DNA of 64,000 bases from CAWUIO01 sp963922455 (GTDB taxonomy: Bacteria; Bacteroidota; Bacteroidia; Cytophagales; Microscillaceae), in contig CAWUIO010000002.1 of the NCBI GenBank assembly GCA_963922455.1, positions 62,001 to 126,000 of the forward strand, in the 5' to 3' direction. Under the pieces are notes generated by a model, which was not told the DNA's origin, did no database searches, and worked only from the letters and a program-made list of their open reading frames with translations. Both the position numbers and the translations under genes were made by a program. This document shows positions 8,805 through 16,977 of this stretch, piece by piece (position 1 is the stretch's first letter; each line of letters begins with the position of its first letter).

Positions 8805-9854
8805 ATGAAAAAAATCACTTCAAAAATACTAGTTGCCTGGATTGGCATTTTCTTTTTGCTTGTATTGGCGGGTGAAAAAGTGATTGCCCAAGCTTCCTAC
8901 AGACATGCCCACAAACGCATCTTAAAGTTGATGGGCTCCCGCTTTGAGCTAGTAGCCATCGCTAAAGATTCGGTTCAAGCAAAAGCAGCCGTAGACTCGG
9001 CCATACACGAAATACAAAGAATTGAAAATTTGATTTCCTCCTGGCTTCCTGACTCTGAGACAAGCCAAGTAAACCGAGAGGCTGCGCAACATCCCGTGAA
9101 AGTATCCCGAGAATTATGGGGACTTTTATATAGGGCCATAAAAGTTTCTAAACTTACCCAAGGAGCTTTTGATATAAGTTTTGCTTCTTTGGAGCCTCTT
9201 TGGAGCTTTGAGCAACAAGAAATTACCCACTTTCCCGACTCACAAGCCATTGCTCGTTCCAAGCAGGGGGTTGGCTACCAAAACATCATTTTAAACCGAG
9301 ACTCTTTGAGTGTTTTTTTTCAACTCCCCAAATTGAAAATTGGCTTGGGAGCTATTGGTAAAGGATATGCGGCCAATCAAGCCCGAAAACGTATGAGAGC
9401 CCTAGGAATTCAAGACGGATTGGTAAATGCAGGAGGAGACTTAACGGCTTGGGGATTTAACCAGGATGGAGACGCATGGCAAATTGGAATAGCAGACCCC
9501 CAATCACCCTCGAAAAAAGCTTCCTGGCTCCAAATTCAAGATCAAGCAGTGGTAACCTCGGGCAATTATGAAAAATATTTTATTTACAAAGGCCAACACT
9601 TTGGCCATATAATAGACCCTCGTACAGGATTTCCTGTGAAGGGAGTTAAAAGTGTGAGTATTGTATGCCCTGATGCCGAATTGGCCGATGCCCTCGCCAC
9701 CGCGGTTTATGTACTGGGTAAAAAAGAGGGTATTGCTTTGATCGATCGGCTAAAAGGCATTGAATGCCTCATTATCGATGAAAATAATATATGGCATCAC
9801 TCCAAAAACTTAGAATTGAACTTTTATGATGACAAAGGAAAGACTCAAAAATAA
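8805..9854 (+). CDS. apbE: FAD:protein FMN transferase
   Basis: Covalently attaches FMN from FAD to a Thr or Ser of exported flavoproteins. The 349-residue sequence has an N-terminal membrane/signal segment, so it acts outside the cytoplasm. Family marks are 'GSRFELVAIAKD', 'GAFDISFASLEPLW', 'IGKGYAANQA', 'VNAGGDLTAWG', the metal site D271-PRTGFP and 'DALATAVYVLG'. It is part of the thioredoxin-to-DUF3570 run and its 3' end overlaps the DUF4266 gene by 29 bases. I saw no flavinylation motif (D-x-x-(S/T)-(S/G)-A-T type) or NqrC/RnfG-like target encoded in this run, so its substrate is elsewhere or unrecognised. Confidence 0.93.
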   Translation: MKKITSKILVAWIGIFFLLVLAGEKVIAQASYRHAHKRILKLMGSRFELVAIAKDSVQAKAAVDSAIHEIQRIENLISSWLPDSETSQVNREAAQHPVKVSRELWGLLYRAIKVSKLTQGAFDISFASLEPLWSFEQQEITHFPDSQAIARSKQGVGYQNIILNRDSLSVFFQLPKLKIGLGAIGKGYAANQARKRMRALGIQDGLVNAGGDLTAWGFNQDGDAWQIGIADPQSPSKKASWLQIQDQAVVTSGNYEKYFIYKGQHFGHIIDPRTGFPVKGVKSVSIVCPDAELADALATAVYVLGKKEGIALIDRLKGIECLIIDENNIWHHSKNLELNFYDDKGKTQK

Positions 9855-10068
9855 AGGCAGCCTTCTACTCCTGGCAGTTATTGTTTTTAGTGCTGGGCTC
9901 CAAAGCTGTGTCTCGGTCAAAGCCTACCAAAAGATGTATCTCAACGATCAAGATATGCAACTAAGCATCCGAAAAATTGAGATTCCAGAATTAAATTTTC
10001 AGTCCTATCGGGAGGGTGCTTCCGGAGGAAGTAAAGGAAAAACCGGGGGAGGATGCGGCTGCAACTAA
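9826..10068 (+). CDS. DUF4266-type small lipoprotein with Cys-rich tail
   Basis: An 80-residue protein. A signal segment ends at lipobox LQSC28, followed by 'VKAYQKMYLNDQDM', a short charged middle, then 'YREGASGGSKGKTGGGCGCN'. The Gly-rich tail with two terminal cysteines is the hallmark of DUF4266. The start lies inside apbE and the end lies inside the DUF3570 gene, so all three are translationally linked. The tail could bind a metal or be the substrate of the CAAC thioredoxin two genes upstream (inference). Function is not established. ATG at 9829 is an equally possible start. Confidence 0.88.
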   Translation: MMTKERLKNKGSLLLLAVIVFSAGLQSCVSVKAYQKMYLNDQDMQLSIRKIEIPELNFQSYREGASGGSKGKTGGGCGCN

Positions 10069-11285
10069 TTTTTGTCTTCTTTTTGGTTTACTTGGGGCAC
10101 ACGCGTGCGCAGGATGTTAACACGAGTTATAAAGATAAAAAGCAGAAGTCTTCTTTAGAACCCGATACCGCTCGAATCCGGAAAGAGGTAGAGGTAGACT
10201 TTCTTTTTAGCTATTATGACCAAGATGGCAATCACTCGGCGGTTACCGGGGGGCTGGGTACAGAAGAGCTAAGAGATTACTCTAGTACAATTTTAGTAAA
10301 TGTGCCCCTTGACTCTACAAGTAATTTGGGAGTACAAGTAGGCGTCAATTACTACACCTCAGCTTCTACCGACCGGATTGACGAAAATATGTCCTCGGCC
10401 TCTAGTAAGGATCAAAGAGGCCAAGTGTATATCAATTATACCAAACTTTTGCCCAACAAGAGAGACTCGTATTCTCTCAATGGCGGTGTTTCGGCGGAGT
10501 CAGACTATATATCATTTGCCTTAGGGGCCGCTTGGACCCACGAATCGCCAGATAAAAATCGGGAGTTTACTATTTCCTGGCAAAGCTTCATAGATCGTTG
10601 GTTACTTATCTTTCCGGATGAGCTAAGGGATCAACCCGAAATAACGATGGTGCCAACCGACAGAAGACAGTCACATAGTTTAAGTTTTACCTATGCCCAG
10701 GTATTGAGCCCCAGAATGCAGCTTTTAGGTACTCTTGAAGGGGTTTTACAAAACGGACTTCTATCTACTCCATTTCATAGAGTGTTTTTTGCCGACCGAG
10801 AGCTTATTGAAATTGAAAGGCTCCCGGAGCACCGCTTTAAAGTGCCCATTGGGCTTCGATGGAATTATTTCATGAGCGAGAATATTGTGATCCGAAGCGC
10901 TTATCGTTATTATTGGGACACCTTTGGGATTCGGGCCCATACATTTAATGTTGAACTTCCTATAAAGTTTGGCTTGGCTTTTAGCTTGTCTCCATTTTAT
11001 CGTTATCATCGGCAAAGCGCCTCTCGGTATTTTGCTCCATACAGGGAGCACCAAATTACAGATAGGTTTAGAACCTCCGATTTTGACCTTTCTCGAACGC
11101 AAAGTCATAAATATGGGCTTGGATTTCGCTTTTCTCCTGTGTATGGAATAGGGCGGTTTAAGTTTTTTTCCCGAAAAAAAGTCACCATGTTTAAAAGCCT
11201 TGAGCTAAGATATGCACATTACGATAGGAGTGATGGCTTGAGAGCGAATGTATGGAGTTTATTCTGCGGATTTATGATACACTAA
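10053..11285 (+). CDS. DUF3570 outer-membrane protein
   Basis: A 410-residue exported protein with a signal peptide ending near 'GHTRAQ'. The body is beta-rich: repeated 'SLSFTYAQVLSPRMQLLGTLEGVLQNG', 'VPIGLRWNYFMSENIVIRSAYRYYWDTFGI' and 'YGLGFRFSPVYGIGRFKF' strands predict a large outer-membrane barrel. This is the DUF3570 family, whose members occur beside DUF4266, ApbE and thioredoxin genes. The start codon is inside the DUF4266 gene, after a GGGGGAGG run. Its stop abuts the stop of the converging response regulator with no spacer. Confidence 0.85.
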   Translation: MRLQLIFVFFLVYLGHTRAQDVNTSYKDKKQKSSLEPDTARIRKEVEVDFLFSYYDQDGNHSAVTGGLGTEELRDYSSTILVNVPLDSTSNLGVQVGVNYYTSASTDRIDENMSSASSKDQRGQVYINYTKLLPNKRDSYSLNGGVSAESDYISFALGAAWTHESPDKNREFTISWQSFIDRWLLIFPDELRDQPEITMVPTDRRQSHSLSFTYAQVLSPRMQLLGTLEGVLQNGLLSTPFHRVFFADRELIEIERLPEHRFKVPIGLRWNYFMSENIVIRSAYRYYWDTFGIRAHTFNVELPIKFGLAFSLSPFYRYHRQSASRYFAPYREHQITDRFRTSDFDLSRTQSHKYGLGFRFSPVYGIGRFKFFSRKKVTMFKSLELRYAHYDRSDGLRANVWSLFCGFMIH

Positions 11286-11696
11286 TTATTCAGCTTGGAT
11301 CTCTTTAATGATATGTAATAGTAAAGAACTGTCATGTTTTTTCATTAAAAATGATCTTACAAAATCATACTGTGCGATGTGGGTCTGGGCTTCCGGAGTT
11401 TTATGAGAGCTAAATATAAATATCTTGGTATGGCTGTAAATCTTTGCCCATATATCCTGATACTCTTTTAAAAAACCAAAGCCATCTAAAACGGGCATTC
11501 TCAAATCTAAAATGATAATTTCAGGGAAGTTTTGACGGGAGTGAGCCTCCAGGAGGTAATCTAAGGCAAGGCGTCCATTCTGACGAATGATGGGTTCATA
11601 AAAAAAATCAGATAAGCGGGTGAGTTTTTTGATAATAAAATTTGTGATTTCATCATCATCCACTACCATCATCCGATATTTGGCTTCCTTGTTCAT
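11286..11696 (-). CDS. Single-domain response regulator (CheY-like receiver)
   Basis: A 136-residue receiver-only protein from the chosen start at Met12 of the open frame. It has the acidic triad in 'MVVDDDE', the phosphoacceptor aspartate in 'IIILDLRMP', the switch serines in 'FIFSS' and the lysine in 'FLMKKHD'. No output domain is present. It resembles the regulator at 36-419 in plan and probably relays phosphate between proteins. The stop codon directly abuts the DUF3570 stop on the other strand, so the two transcripts overlap at their 3' ends unless terminated inside each other. Confidence 0.88.
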   Translation of the reverse strand: MNKEAKYRMMVVDDDEITNFIIKKLTRLSDFFYEPIIRQNGRLALDYLLEAHSRQNFPEIIILDLRMPVLDGFGFLKEYQDIWAKIYSHTKIFIFSSHKTPEAQTHIAQYDFVRSFLMKKHDSSLLLHIIKEIQAE

Positions 11697-12039
11697 ATTT
11701 TTGATTTTTATTATGTACGAGGTGTACATTCAAAAGATTGGATGCTAAGAAAGGCTCCGATGTATGAAAAAGTCCGCGCTTTTATCAAAAATCTTGAGCA
11801 AATAAAAAACCCGAAGGGTATAGCCTACGGGTTCTTATTTTTTGGGCTGTTTAACGATTCTTAGTATGCTAAGAGTATTCTCTTTCCTCTGGTAAAGGAT
11901 AGTGGATTCATAAATAAATCATTATACTAGTAATGAATTTTGTGCCACATTGCTAAACGATTGATTTTTAGGGTGTTCTGTTTTTTTACGGTTCTTCTGT
12001 TATTCTCCAATTGGGAATACTTTCCCGTTTTTTGTGCCT
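11697..12039. other. Intergenic region between divergent genes
   Basis: AT-rich region between the response regulator and folK, which are transcribed away from each other. It should hold both promoters. It also contains an unexpected terminator-like hairpin (11808-11833). The only open frame, about 40 codons on the plus strand at 11742-11864, runs through the hairpin and looks like chance. Confidence 0.5.
11808..11833. terminator. Orphan bidirectional terminator-like hairpin
   Basis: AACCCG and CGGGTT arms enclose a second GGGTATAGCC-type pairing. There is a T-rich run on the plus side and a complementary A-run on the other. It lies between two divergent genes, so no annotated transcript ends here. 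Confidence 0.6.
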
Positions 12040-12564
12040 ATGCCTAGCCCAAGAGAATCCGCCATACTACCCAATACTTACCCTTTGATCATTTCCTTGG
12101 GAGGTAATTTGGGAGAAAGAGAAAACTACCTCCATAAGGCTCGCCAGCAATTGCTAGCTTTATTGGGCCCATTTACTCAGGTATCTTCCATTTATGAAAC
12201 CGAAGCTTGGGGCATACAAAAACAACCCGCTTTCTTAAATCAAGTTCTTGTAGCACACACCCAAAAGGCCCCTATTGAGGCCTTACATATTTTGCAAACT
12301 ATCGAGAATGACTTGGGGAGAATCAGAAAAGAAAAGTGGGCTGCCCGCACCATCGATTTAGATATTTTATACTACGATGATCAGTTAATAGATCTAGAAA
12401 ATTTAAAAGTCCCTCATCCGTATATCCCCCAAAGAAGGTTCATATTGACCCCCTTGGTTGAGATATGCCCCAATTGGTTACATCCGGAGCTTAAGCTTAC
12501 TCAAAAAGAACTACTCGCAGCCTGTGAAGATCCGGGGCTGGTTTATAAATGGAATATGGCATAA
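12040..12564 (+). CDS. folK: 2-amino-4-hydroxy-6-hydroxymethyldihydropteridine diphosphokinase
   Basis: Transfers pyrophosphate from ATP to the pterin precursor in folate synthesis. The 174-residue length is slightly above the usual 160. Conserved features are 'ISLGGNLGERENYL', 'SSIYETEAWG', 'FLNQVL' and the ATP/metal motif 'RKEKWAARTIDLDILYYDD' followed by 'VPHPYIPQRRFILTPLVEI'. GTG at 12034 lies in frame, but ATG at 12040 is the likelier start. No other folate gene is nearby. A structured repeat starts 22 bases after the stop. Confidence 0.95.
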   Translation: MPSPRESAILPNTYPLIISLGGNLGERENYLHKARQQLLALLGPFTQVSSIYETEAWGIQKQPAFLNQVLVAHTQKAPIEALHILQTIENDLGRIRKEKWAARTIDLDILYYDDQLIDLENLKVPHPYIPQRRFILTPLVEICPNWLHPELKLTQKELLAACEDPGLVYKWNMA

Positions 12565-12586
12565 AAGCGATTACGTTTCATGTTTT

Positions 12587-12718
12587 GGGGCTTCCCCGCG
12601 TGTAGAAAAAAAGCTACATAGGAGAAAAAATGTTGCCACGCGGGTCGGGCTCTCGCTACTCGCCGGCCCACGCACAATCCAGCGGCGGGCTCAAACAGGC
12701 CGCTCCATCCCTAAGCCA
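12587..12718 (+). repeat. Dispersed structured repeat, copy 3 (subtype B)
   Basis: A 132-bp element. Ends GGCTT/AAGCC pair. Hairpin arms are CCCGCGTG and CACGCGGG. Stem 2 is CGCCG/CGGCG. It fills the space between the convergent stops of folK (22 nt away) and the small lipoprotein (2 nt away), so which gene it belongs to is ambiguous. Confidence 0.92.
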
Positions 12719-12720
12719 TA

Positions 12721-13179
12721 TTACTTGCTCAGATCACTCATTTCTTCCCAAGAATAAGAATCCCCTACATGGATATAATAAAAAACACTATCTTGTTCAT
12801 TTCCCCATAACCCTAACCGGGCTTTTTCTTTCTCAACCCAATCTACCTGGATATTAAAAGGGGCTAATAAAGCACCATCATTATACAGCTCAGTTTGAAA
12901 GATAAGGCTAGGATTCGGACCATTTTGCGGGGATTTTCCATAGATGAGCAAGGTATGCGAACCAAAACCAAAAGGCGGCCGGTAGAAAACCTCAAGGCAG
13001 GCATCGCTTTTGGGATCACAGAAAGAATCAAAGAGTTGGGCCGGCTCATCTCCCAAACAGGCTCCCAGTAAGAACCCCAATACATACAAAAGGGAGTTTT
13101 TTACAAGTATTTTCCTAAGCAATTCCTTTGGGATTTTTTTTGTAATTTTGATATACAAATATTTTACAGTTTTCATCAT
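12721..13179 (-). CDS. Hypothetical small lipoprotein
   Basis: A 152-residue protein of no family I recognise. A long, lysine-rich N-terminus leads to a hydrophobic segment with a lipobox, LGAC41. The mature part is acidic with two further cysteines ('SFCDPKSDACLEVFYRPP') that could form a disulphide. The N-terminus is unusually long, and a later TTG start near residue 20 would give a standard lipoprotein signal. The start codon lies only 9 bases from the start of the divergent phosphatase gene, which also suggests that translation may begin further in. Confidence 0.6.
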   Translation of the reverse strand: MMKTVKYLYIKITKKIPKELLRKILVKNSLLYVLGFLLGACLGDEPAQLFDSFCDPKSDACLEVFYRPPFGFGSHTLLIYGKSPQNGPNPSLIFQTELYNDGALLAPFNIQVDWVEKEKARLGLWGNEQDSVFYYIHVGDSYSWEEMSDLSK

Positions 13180-13188
13180 TCCTGGTAT

Positions 13189-14508
13189 ATGTCAAACAAT
13201 TATATAAAAAAATTAAGCCTACTCAAAGAACAATATGAAGATGTAGGGCAAGGCATCGAGAAGCTTAATGATTTGATCATGCAACTACGACAACAATACC
13301 AGGTACTTGAAGACCTGGAAAAAACAGCCAAGAAGAATGAGTTAAAAAAACAAATCCAAGGATTGAAAGTGCCCTTGGATAAACTCGCAGACGTAATCTC
13401 CGAAACAACGCAAAAATATCATTTTCAGGCCTACGGAAAGACCGAAATGAACCATTTAGCGCCTTCCTCCCATCCTCAAAATCAAGAGGATTATGACCTC
13501 AATATGTTGGAAAAAGATGAAGCCTACTTAGGCAAAATCCTGGAAGAAGCCGACCGGGATGCTGAAGAAAACCAAGACATCTCCATCAAGCACAAATACA
13601 TGGAGCGAAGGCTCGATAATGCCCGCAATCGTCTGCAAGCCCGGGAGTCATATGTCAAAGAGCTATTTCGGGAAATTGAAGAAACCAATACGGAGCTAGA
13701 TCAACAAAAAGAATATGTGGAAAATGCTTTTTCCCAATTAGATCAAGCCTATGACAATGTACAGGCCGGGTTTCACTACGCAAAGCGTTTTCAAGAGGCC
13801 ATGCTTCCTCGCAAAGATAAGTTTGATCAACTTTTTAAGCAGTACTTTATCTTTGAGAAGCCCCGTGATATTGTTTCGGGTGATTTTTACTGGCTGAGCG
13901 AAGTGGAAGAAGGGCAGTATATTATTGCCTTACTGGATTGTACAGGCCACGGAGTTCCCGGTGCTTTTATGACCTTACTGGGTTATGATCTTTTAGATAA
14001 TATAGTCAATCATCAAAAAGTAAGTGAGCCTAGCGATATTCTCAAACGCCTACACGTGGGGGTAAGGCGGGCCCTTAACCAACACGAAACAAAAAACCGG
14101 GACGGAATGGATGTTGCCCTGTGCCGCCTGGACCTAAAAAACCGGACCTTAGCGTATGCAGGTGCCCATAACCCCCTGTTGTTGATTCAAAATGGACAAT
14201 TTCATTGGGTCAAGGCCAATAACTTTGCGGTAGGAGGTTACGAAAAAGAAGGCAAGCGAGACTTTACCCAACACCAATTCTCCTTGGGAGATGATGCCAA
14301 CTTCTATTTATACTCCGACGGATACCAAGACCAAATGGGAGGACCTAACGGACGGCGTTTCATGGCCTCTCGTTTACGACGTATCTTATTTGAAATGCAT
14401 ACCAAACCTTTTCACAAACAGCATAAAATTTTAAAAAAGGTTATTGAGTATTGGATGAAGACCCAAAAACAAATGGATGATATGCTGATTATGGGCTTTC
14501 AAGTATAA
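13189..14508 (+). CDS. PP2C/SpoIIE-type serine phosphatase with coiled-coil N-terminus
   Basis: A 439-residue cytoplasmic protein. Residues 1-80 and about 120-205 are charged helical coiled coil. From about 220 there is a PPM/SpoIIE phosphatase domain with metal-site motifs 'RDIVSGDFYW', 'LLDCTGHGVPGAFMT', 'YAGAHNPLLL' and 'LYSDGYQDQMGG'. Such proteins dephosphorylate anti-sigma-factor antagonists or other Ser/Thr-phosphorylated partners, with the coiled coil as a signalling input. There is no sensor domain or anti-sigma partner nearby, so the pathway is not shown. Confidence 0.92.
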   Translation: MSNNYIKKLSLLKEQYEDVGQGIEKLNDLIMQLRQQYQVLEDLEKTAKKNELKKQIQGLKVPLDKLADVISETTQKYHFQAYGKTEMNHLAPSSHPQNQEDYDLNMLEKDEAYLGKILEEADRDAEENQDISIKHKYMERRLDNARNRLQARESYVKELFREIEETNTELDQQKEYVENAFSQLDQAYDNVQAGFHYAKRFQEAMLPRKDKFDQLFKQYFIFEKPRDIVSGDFYWLSEVEEGQYIIALLDCTGHGVPGAFMTLLGYDLLDNIVNHQKVSEPSDILKRLHVGVRRALNQHETKNRDGMDVALCRLDLKNRTLAYAGAHNPLLLIQNGQFHWVKANNFAVGGYEKEGKRDFTQHQFSLGDDANFYLYSDGYQDQMGGPNGRRFMASRLRRILFEMHTKPFHKQHKILKKVIEYWMKTQKQMDDMLIMGFQV

Positions 14509-14567
14509 GGATTAGTTTTTTTTTCCTAAATTGTTGCCTCAATACCCACCAATATTTGCCTCATATT

Positions 14568-15365
14568 ATGGAACTTACCCGGGATACCGTCGTTTGGGTG
14601 ACCGGAGCTTCTTCTGGAATTGGAGAAGCTTTGACCAAAGCATTGGCCCAAAAAGGTGTACACCTGATTATCTCGGCCCGCCGAGAGAGTGAATTAAACC
14701 GTGTAGCCGAAAGCTGCAGCCGGGCGGCGTCTTGCCGCGTTTTTCCTATAGATTTAATGGATACCGATCGTTTCCCCGACCGGGTAGATACCATTCTAGA
14801 AGAATACGGCAAGATCGATATATTGATCAACAATGCAGGGATCAGTCAGCGAAGCTTAGCCAAGGATACCCTCCCCGAAGTAGACCGGAAAATTATTGAG
14901 TTGGATCTCATTAGCCCTATTTACCTAAGTAAAGCCATATTGCCCAACATGATCTCCCGACGCTCCGGCATGTTTGTAGTAGTGAGTAGTATGGCCGGAA
15001 AATTTGGCGTACCAGTACGCTCGGGCTATTCGGCCGCCAAGCACGGCCTTCACGGCTTCTTTGATGCCCTCAGAGTAGAAGGCTGGGAAGACGGGATAAA
15101 GGTGTTGATGGTATGTCCTGGATTTATCCAGACCCAAATCTCCATGAATGCCATGACCGGAGATGGAAGTACCCAAAAGACCATGGATAAGGCCACAGCC
15201 AATGGCTTGACCGCCGAAGAAGCGGCCCGGCAGATCATCCGGGGGATTGAGCGAGAAAAAAGAGAGATCTATGTGGCAGGGATCAAAGAAAAATATGCCC
15301 TCTTTATGAGTAAGTTTTTTCCAGGGCTATTTTTTAGATTCATCCGGAAAGCAAAAGTTACCTAA
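14568..15365 (+). CDS. Short-chain dehydrogenase/reductase
   Basis: A 265-residue Rossmann-fold NAD(P)-dependent oxidoreductase. The cofactor motif is TGASSGIG, the structural motif is NNAG, the catalytic serine lies in 'VVVSSMAGKFG', and the active-site pair is YSAAK. The C-terminal 'MSKFFPGLFFRFIRKAK' is hydrophobic and basic, as in membrane-associated members. A TTG at 14556 lies in frame, but ATG at 14568 is the better start. The substrate cannot be told from sequence. The gene appears monocistronic and ends 9 bases before repeat copy 4. Confidence 0.92.
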   Translation: MELTRDTVVWVTGASSGIGEALTKALAQKGVHLIISARRESELNRVAESCSRAASCRVFPIDLMDTDRFPDRVDTILEEYGKIDILINNAGISQRSLAKDTLPEVDRKIIELDLISPIYLSKAILPNMISRRSGMFVVVSSMAGKFGVPVRSGYSAAKHGLHGFFDALRVEGWEDGIKVLMVCPGFIQTQISMNAMTGDGSTQKTMDKATANGLTAEEAARQIIRGIEREKREIYVAGIKEKYALFMSKFFPGLFFRFIRKAKVT

Positions 15366-15374
15366 AGTGCCCAA

Positions 15375-15502
15375 GGCTTAGGGATGGAGCGGCCTGTTTG
15401 AGCCCGCTGCGGGTGGTGGGAAGGCCGGCGAGTAGCGAGAGCCCGGCCCGCGCTGGTAGATACTTTGTGCTTGCCAGAAGTTTTGTAGCGCGGGCAAGCC
15501 CC
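15375..15502 (-). repeat. Dispersed structured repeat, copy 4 (subtype B)
   Basis: A 128-bp element, the shortest copy. Ends GGCTT/AAGCC pair. Hairpin arms are CCCGCGCT and AGCGCGGG. Stem 2 pairs at four of five positions. It lies between convergent stops, 9 nt from the SDR gene and 2 nt from the acyltransferase gene; it is oriented with the latter. Confidence 0.92.
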
Positions 15503-15504
15503 AT

Positions 15505-16875
15505 TTATTCCGTTTCGTAATAGCTCAAGTAATCTTTTTTGGCTTTTTCTAAGTCTTGAATAATTTCTTTACGGTCGCTTAATAAGCTGCTCACCAAGTC
15601 ATTTCGCTTAAAAAACAAGCCCAAAAGCCGCCATTTATCACGGGTGGTGTGCAAGTAATTGGCGTAAAATAAAGCAAAAAAGCCGCTCAAAGGAAGACTA
15701 AGGAGGTAGAGCAAAGCCCCATAAAAACTGCCGCTAAGCCAATGAAACAGCCCGCCTTGTAAAAAGTAAAAGAAGGGAAAAGTGAGTATGCCCGTAGCAA
15801 ACATGATGGGGGCGGTATATTCTTCCACCTTGGTCCAATGGACAATTTTGGCCGCCACTTGGGACGGGATAATGTAGGGAATATAATTATTGATAAGGCC
15901 GTAAAGAAAAAGTGGAAAACCCAGGATAAAATAGATGGCCGTTTGCAAACTTTCCCAAAACAAACCCCGACTCTTGGATTTACTCGTGGCAAATATCTCA
16001 TCATTAAGCTTTAATCGGTCCAAATTGCGCAAATAACGGTCTATTTTGGGTTGAAAAGCCTCGAGTCGCTCGGGATCTTGCTCTTCAAAATGGTGTACGG
16101 CGTCTACAATCCCTTTACTGATGAGGTAGGATTGCTCTTTGGCTTCATCGGCCAGGGGCAAATCATGACTTAATTTACTTTTATATACCTGCTCTATGAG
16201 TTTGGCGAGGGTGTCTTCCCGATCATTATGGGTGACAATAATGTGGTCTTCCAGTTTTTGACGGATATCTTCGGTAAGGTCGCGGGCCGCTTCAAAGCTG
16301 TCTTTTTGATAAGATTCTTGGTAGTCTTTCAGATGAATGGGTTCATCAATATTGACGAATACCTCACTTCGGAAGCTTTCGGGTTTTGAGTAATTTAACC
16401 CAACGGTGAGTATTTTGATATGGATGTCAAAATTGTGCTGGGCCTCCGCTCCTAAGGCAATTCGGGCCGTACCAGTTTTGAGTTTACGGAGTCTCCGTTC
16501 GCGTACACTGGTCCCTTCGGGGAAAATAAGTAAGGTGCCCCCCCTTGCCAGAAAATCATAGCACTTTTGAAATATTTCCTTGTTATCGACCTTTTGATTG
16601 GGTTTGTCTATTTTCCGTTGGATAGGAATCATATGCAGGTTTTTGAAGAGCCAACGGGTGAAGGGGCTACTAAAAATGGAGCTATTGGCCAAAAAATAGA
16701 CCTGGGGCCTCAGAATAGAGGCAATAATCAAGGGGTCCATAAAGGTATTGGGGTGGTTGGCTACCACAATGAGGGGGCCTTTCTTGGGTATTTCGCCATC
16801 CCATTTAACCCGGATATTGCGAAAAAAGACCTTTAAGGCCAGCCGTATAATTACTTTTAAAAATTCGTAAAGCAT
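15505..16875 (-). CDS. PlsC-family acyltransferase with C-terminal membrane domain
   Basis: A 456-residue protein from the Met at 16875 (the frame opens 11 codons earlier). The N-terminal half is a glycerolipid acyltransferase domain with catalytic 'NHPNTFMD' (HX4D) and 'FPEGTSVRERRLRKLKTG' (substrate-phosphate binding). A long charged helical middle and four hydrophobic segments follow, so it is about twice the length of a minimal PlsC. It likely makes phosphatidic acid or acylates another membrane lipid. A second PlsC-like gene is divergent from it across about 100 bases. Confidence 0.88.
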   Translation of the reverse strand: MLYEFLKVIIRLALKVFFRNIRVKWDGEIPKKGPLIVVANHPNTFMDPLIIASILRPQVYFLANSSIFSSPFTRWLFKNLHMIPIQRKIDKPNQKVDNKEIFQKCYDFLARGGTLLIFPEGTSVRERRLRKLKTGTARIALGAEAQHNFDIHIKILTVGLNYSKPESFRSEVFVNIDEPIHLKDYQESYQKDSFEAARDLTEDIRQKLEDHIIVTHNDREDTLAKLIEQVYKSKLSHDLPLADEAKEQSYLISKGIVDAVHHFEEQDPERLEAFQPKIDRYLRNLDRLKLNDEIFATSKSKSRGLFWESLQTAIYFILGFPLFLYGLINNYIPYIIPSQVAAKIVHWTKVEEYTAPIMFATGILTFPFFYFLQGGLFHWLSGSFYGALLYLLSLPLSGFFALFYANYLHTTRDKWRLLGLFFKRNDLVSSLLSDRKEIIQDLEKAKKDYLSYYETE

Positions 16876-16977
16876 AGGTTTATCATTGGATATGGGAAAA
16901 AGCCCCAATTATCTGGGAAAAAACTGTAAATTGCATATTACTTTCCAACCTAAAATTAACAATTTCCTACAAAGTCC

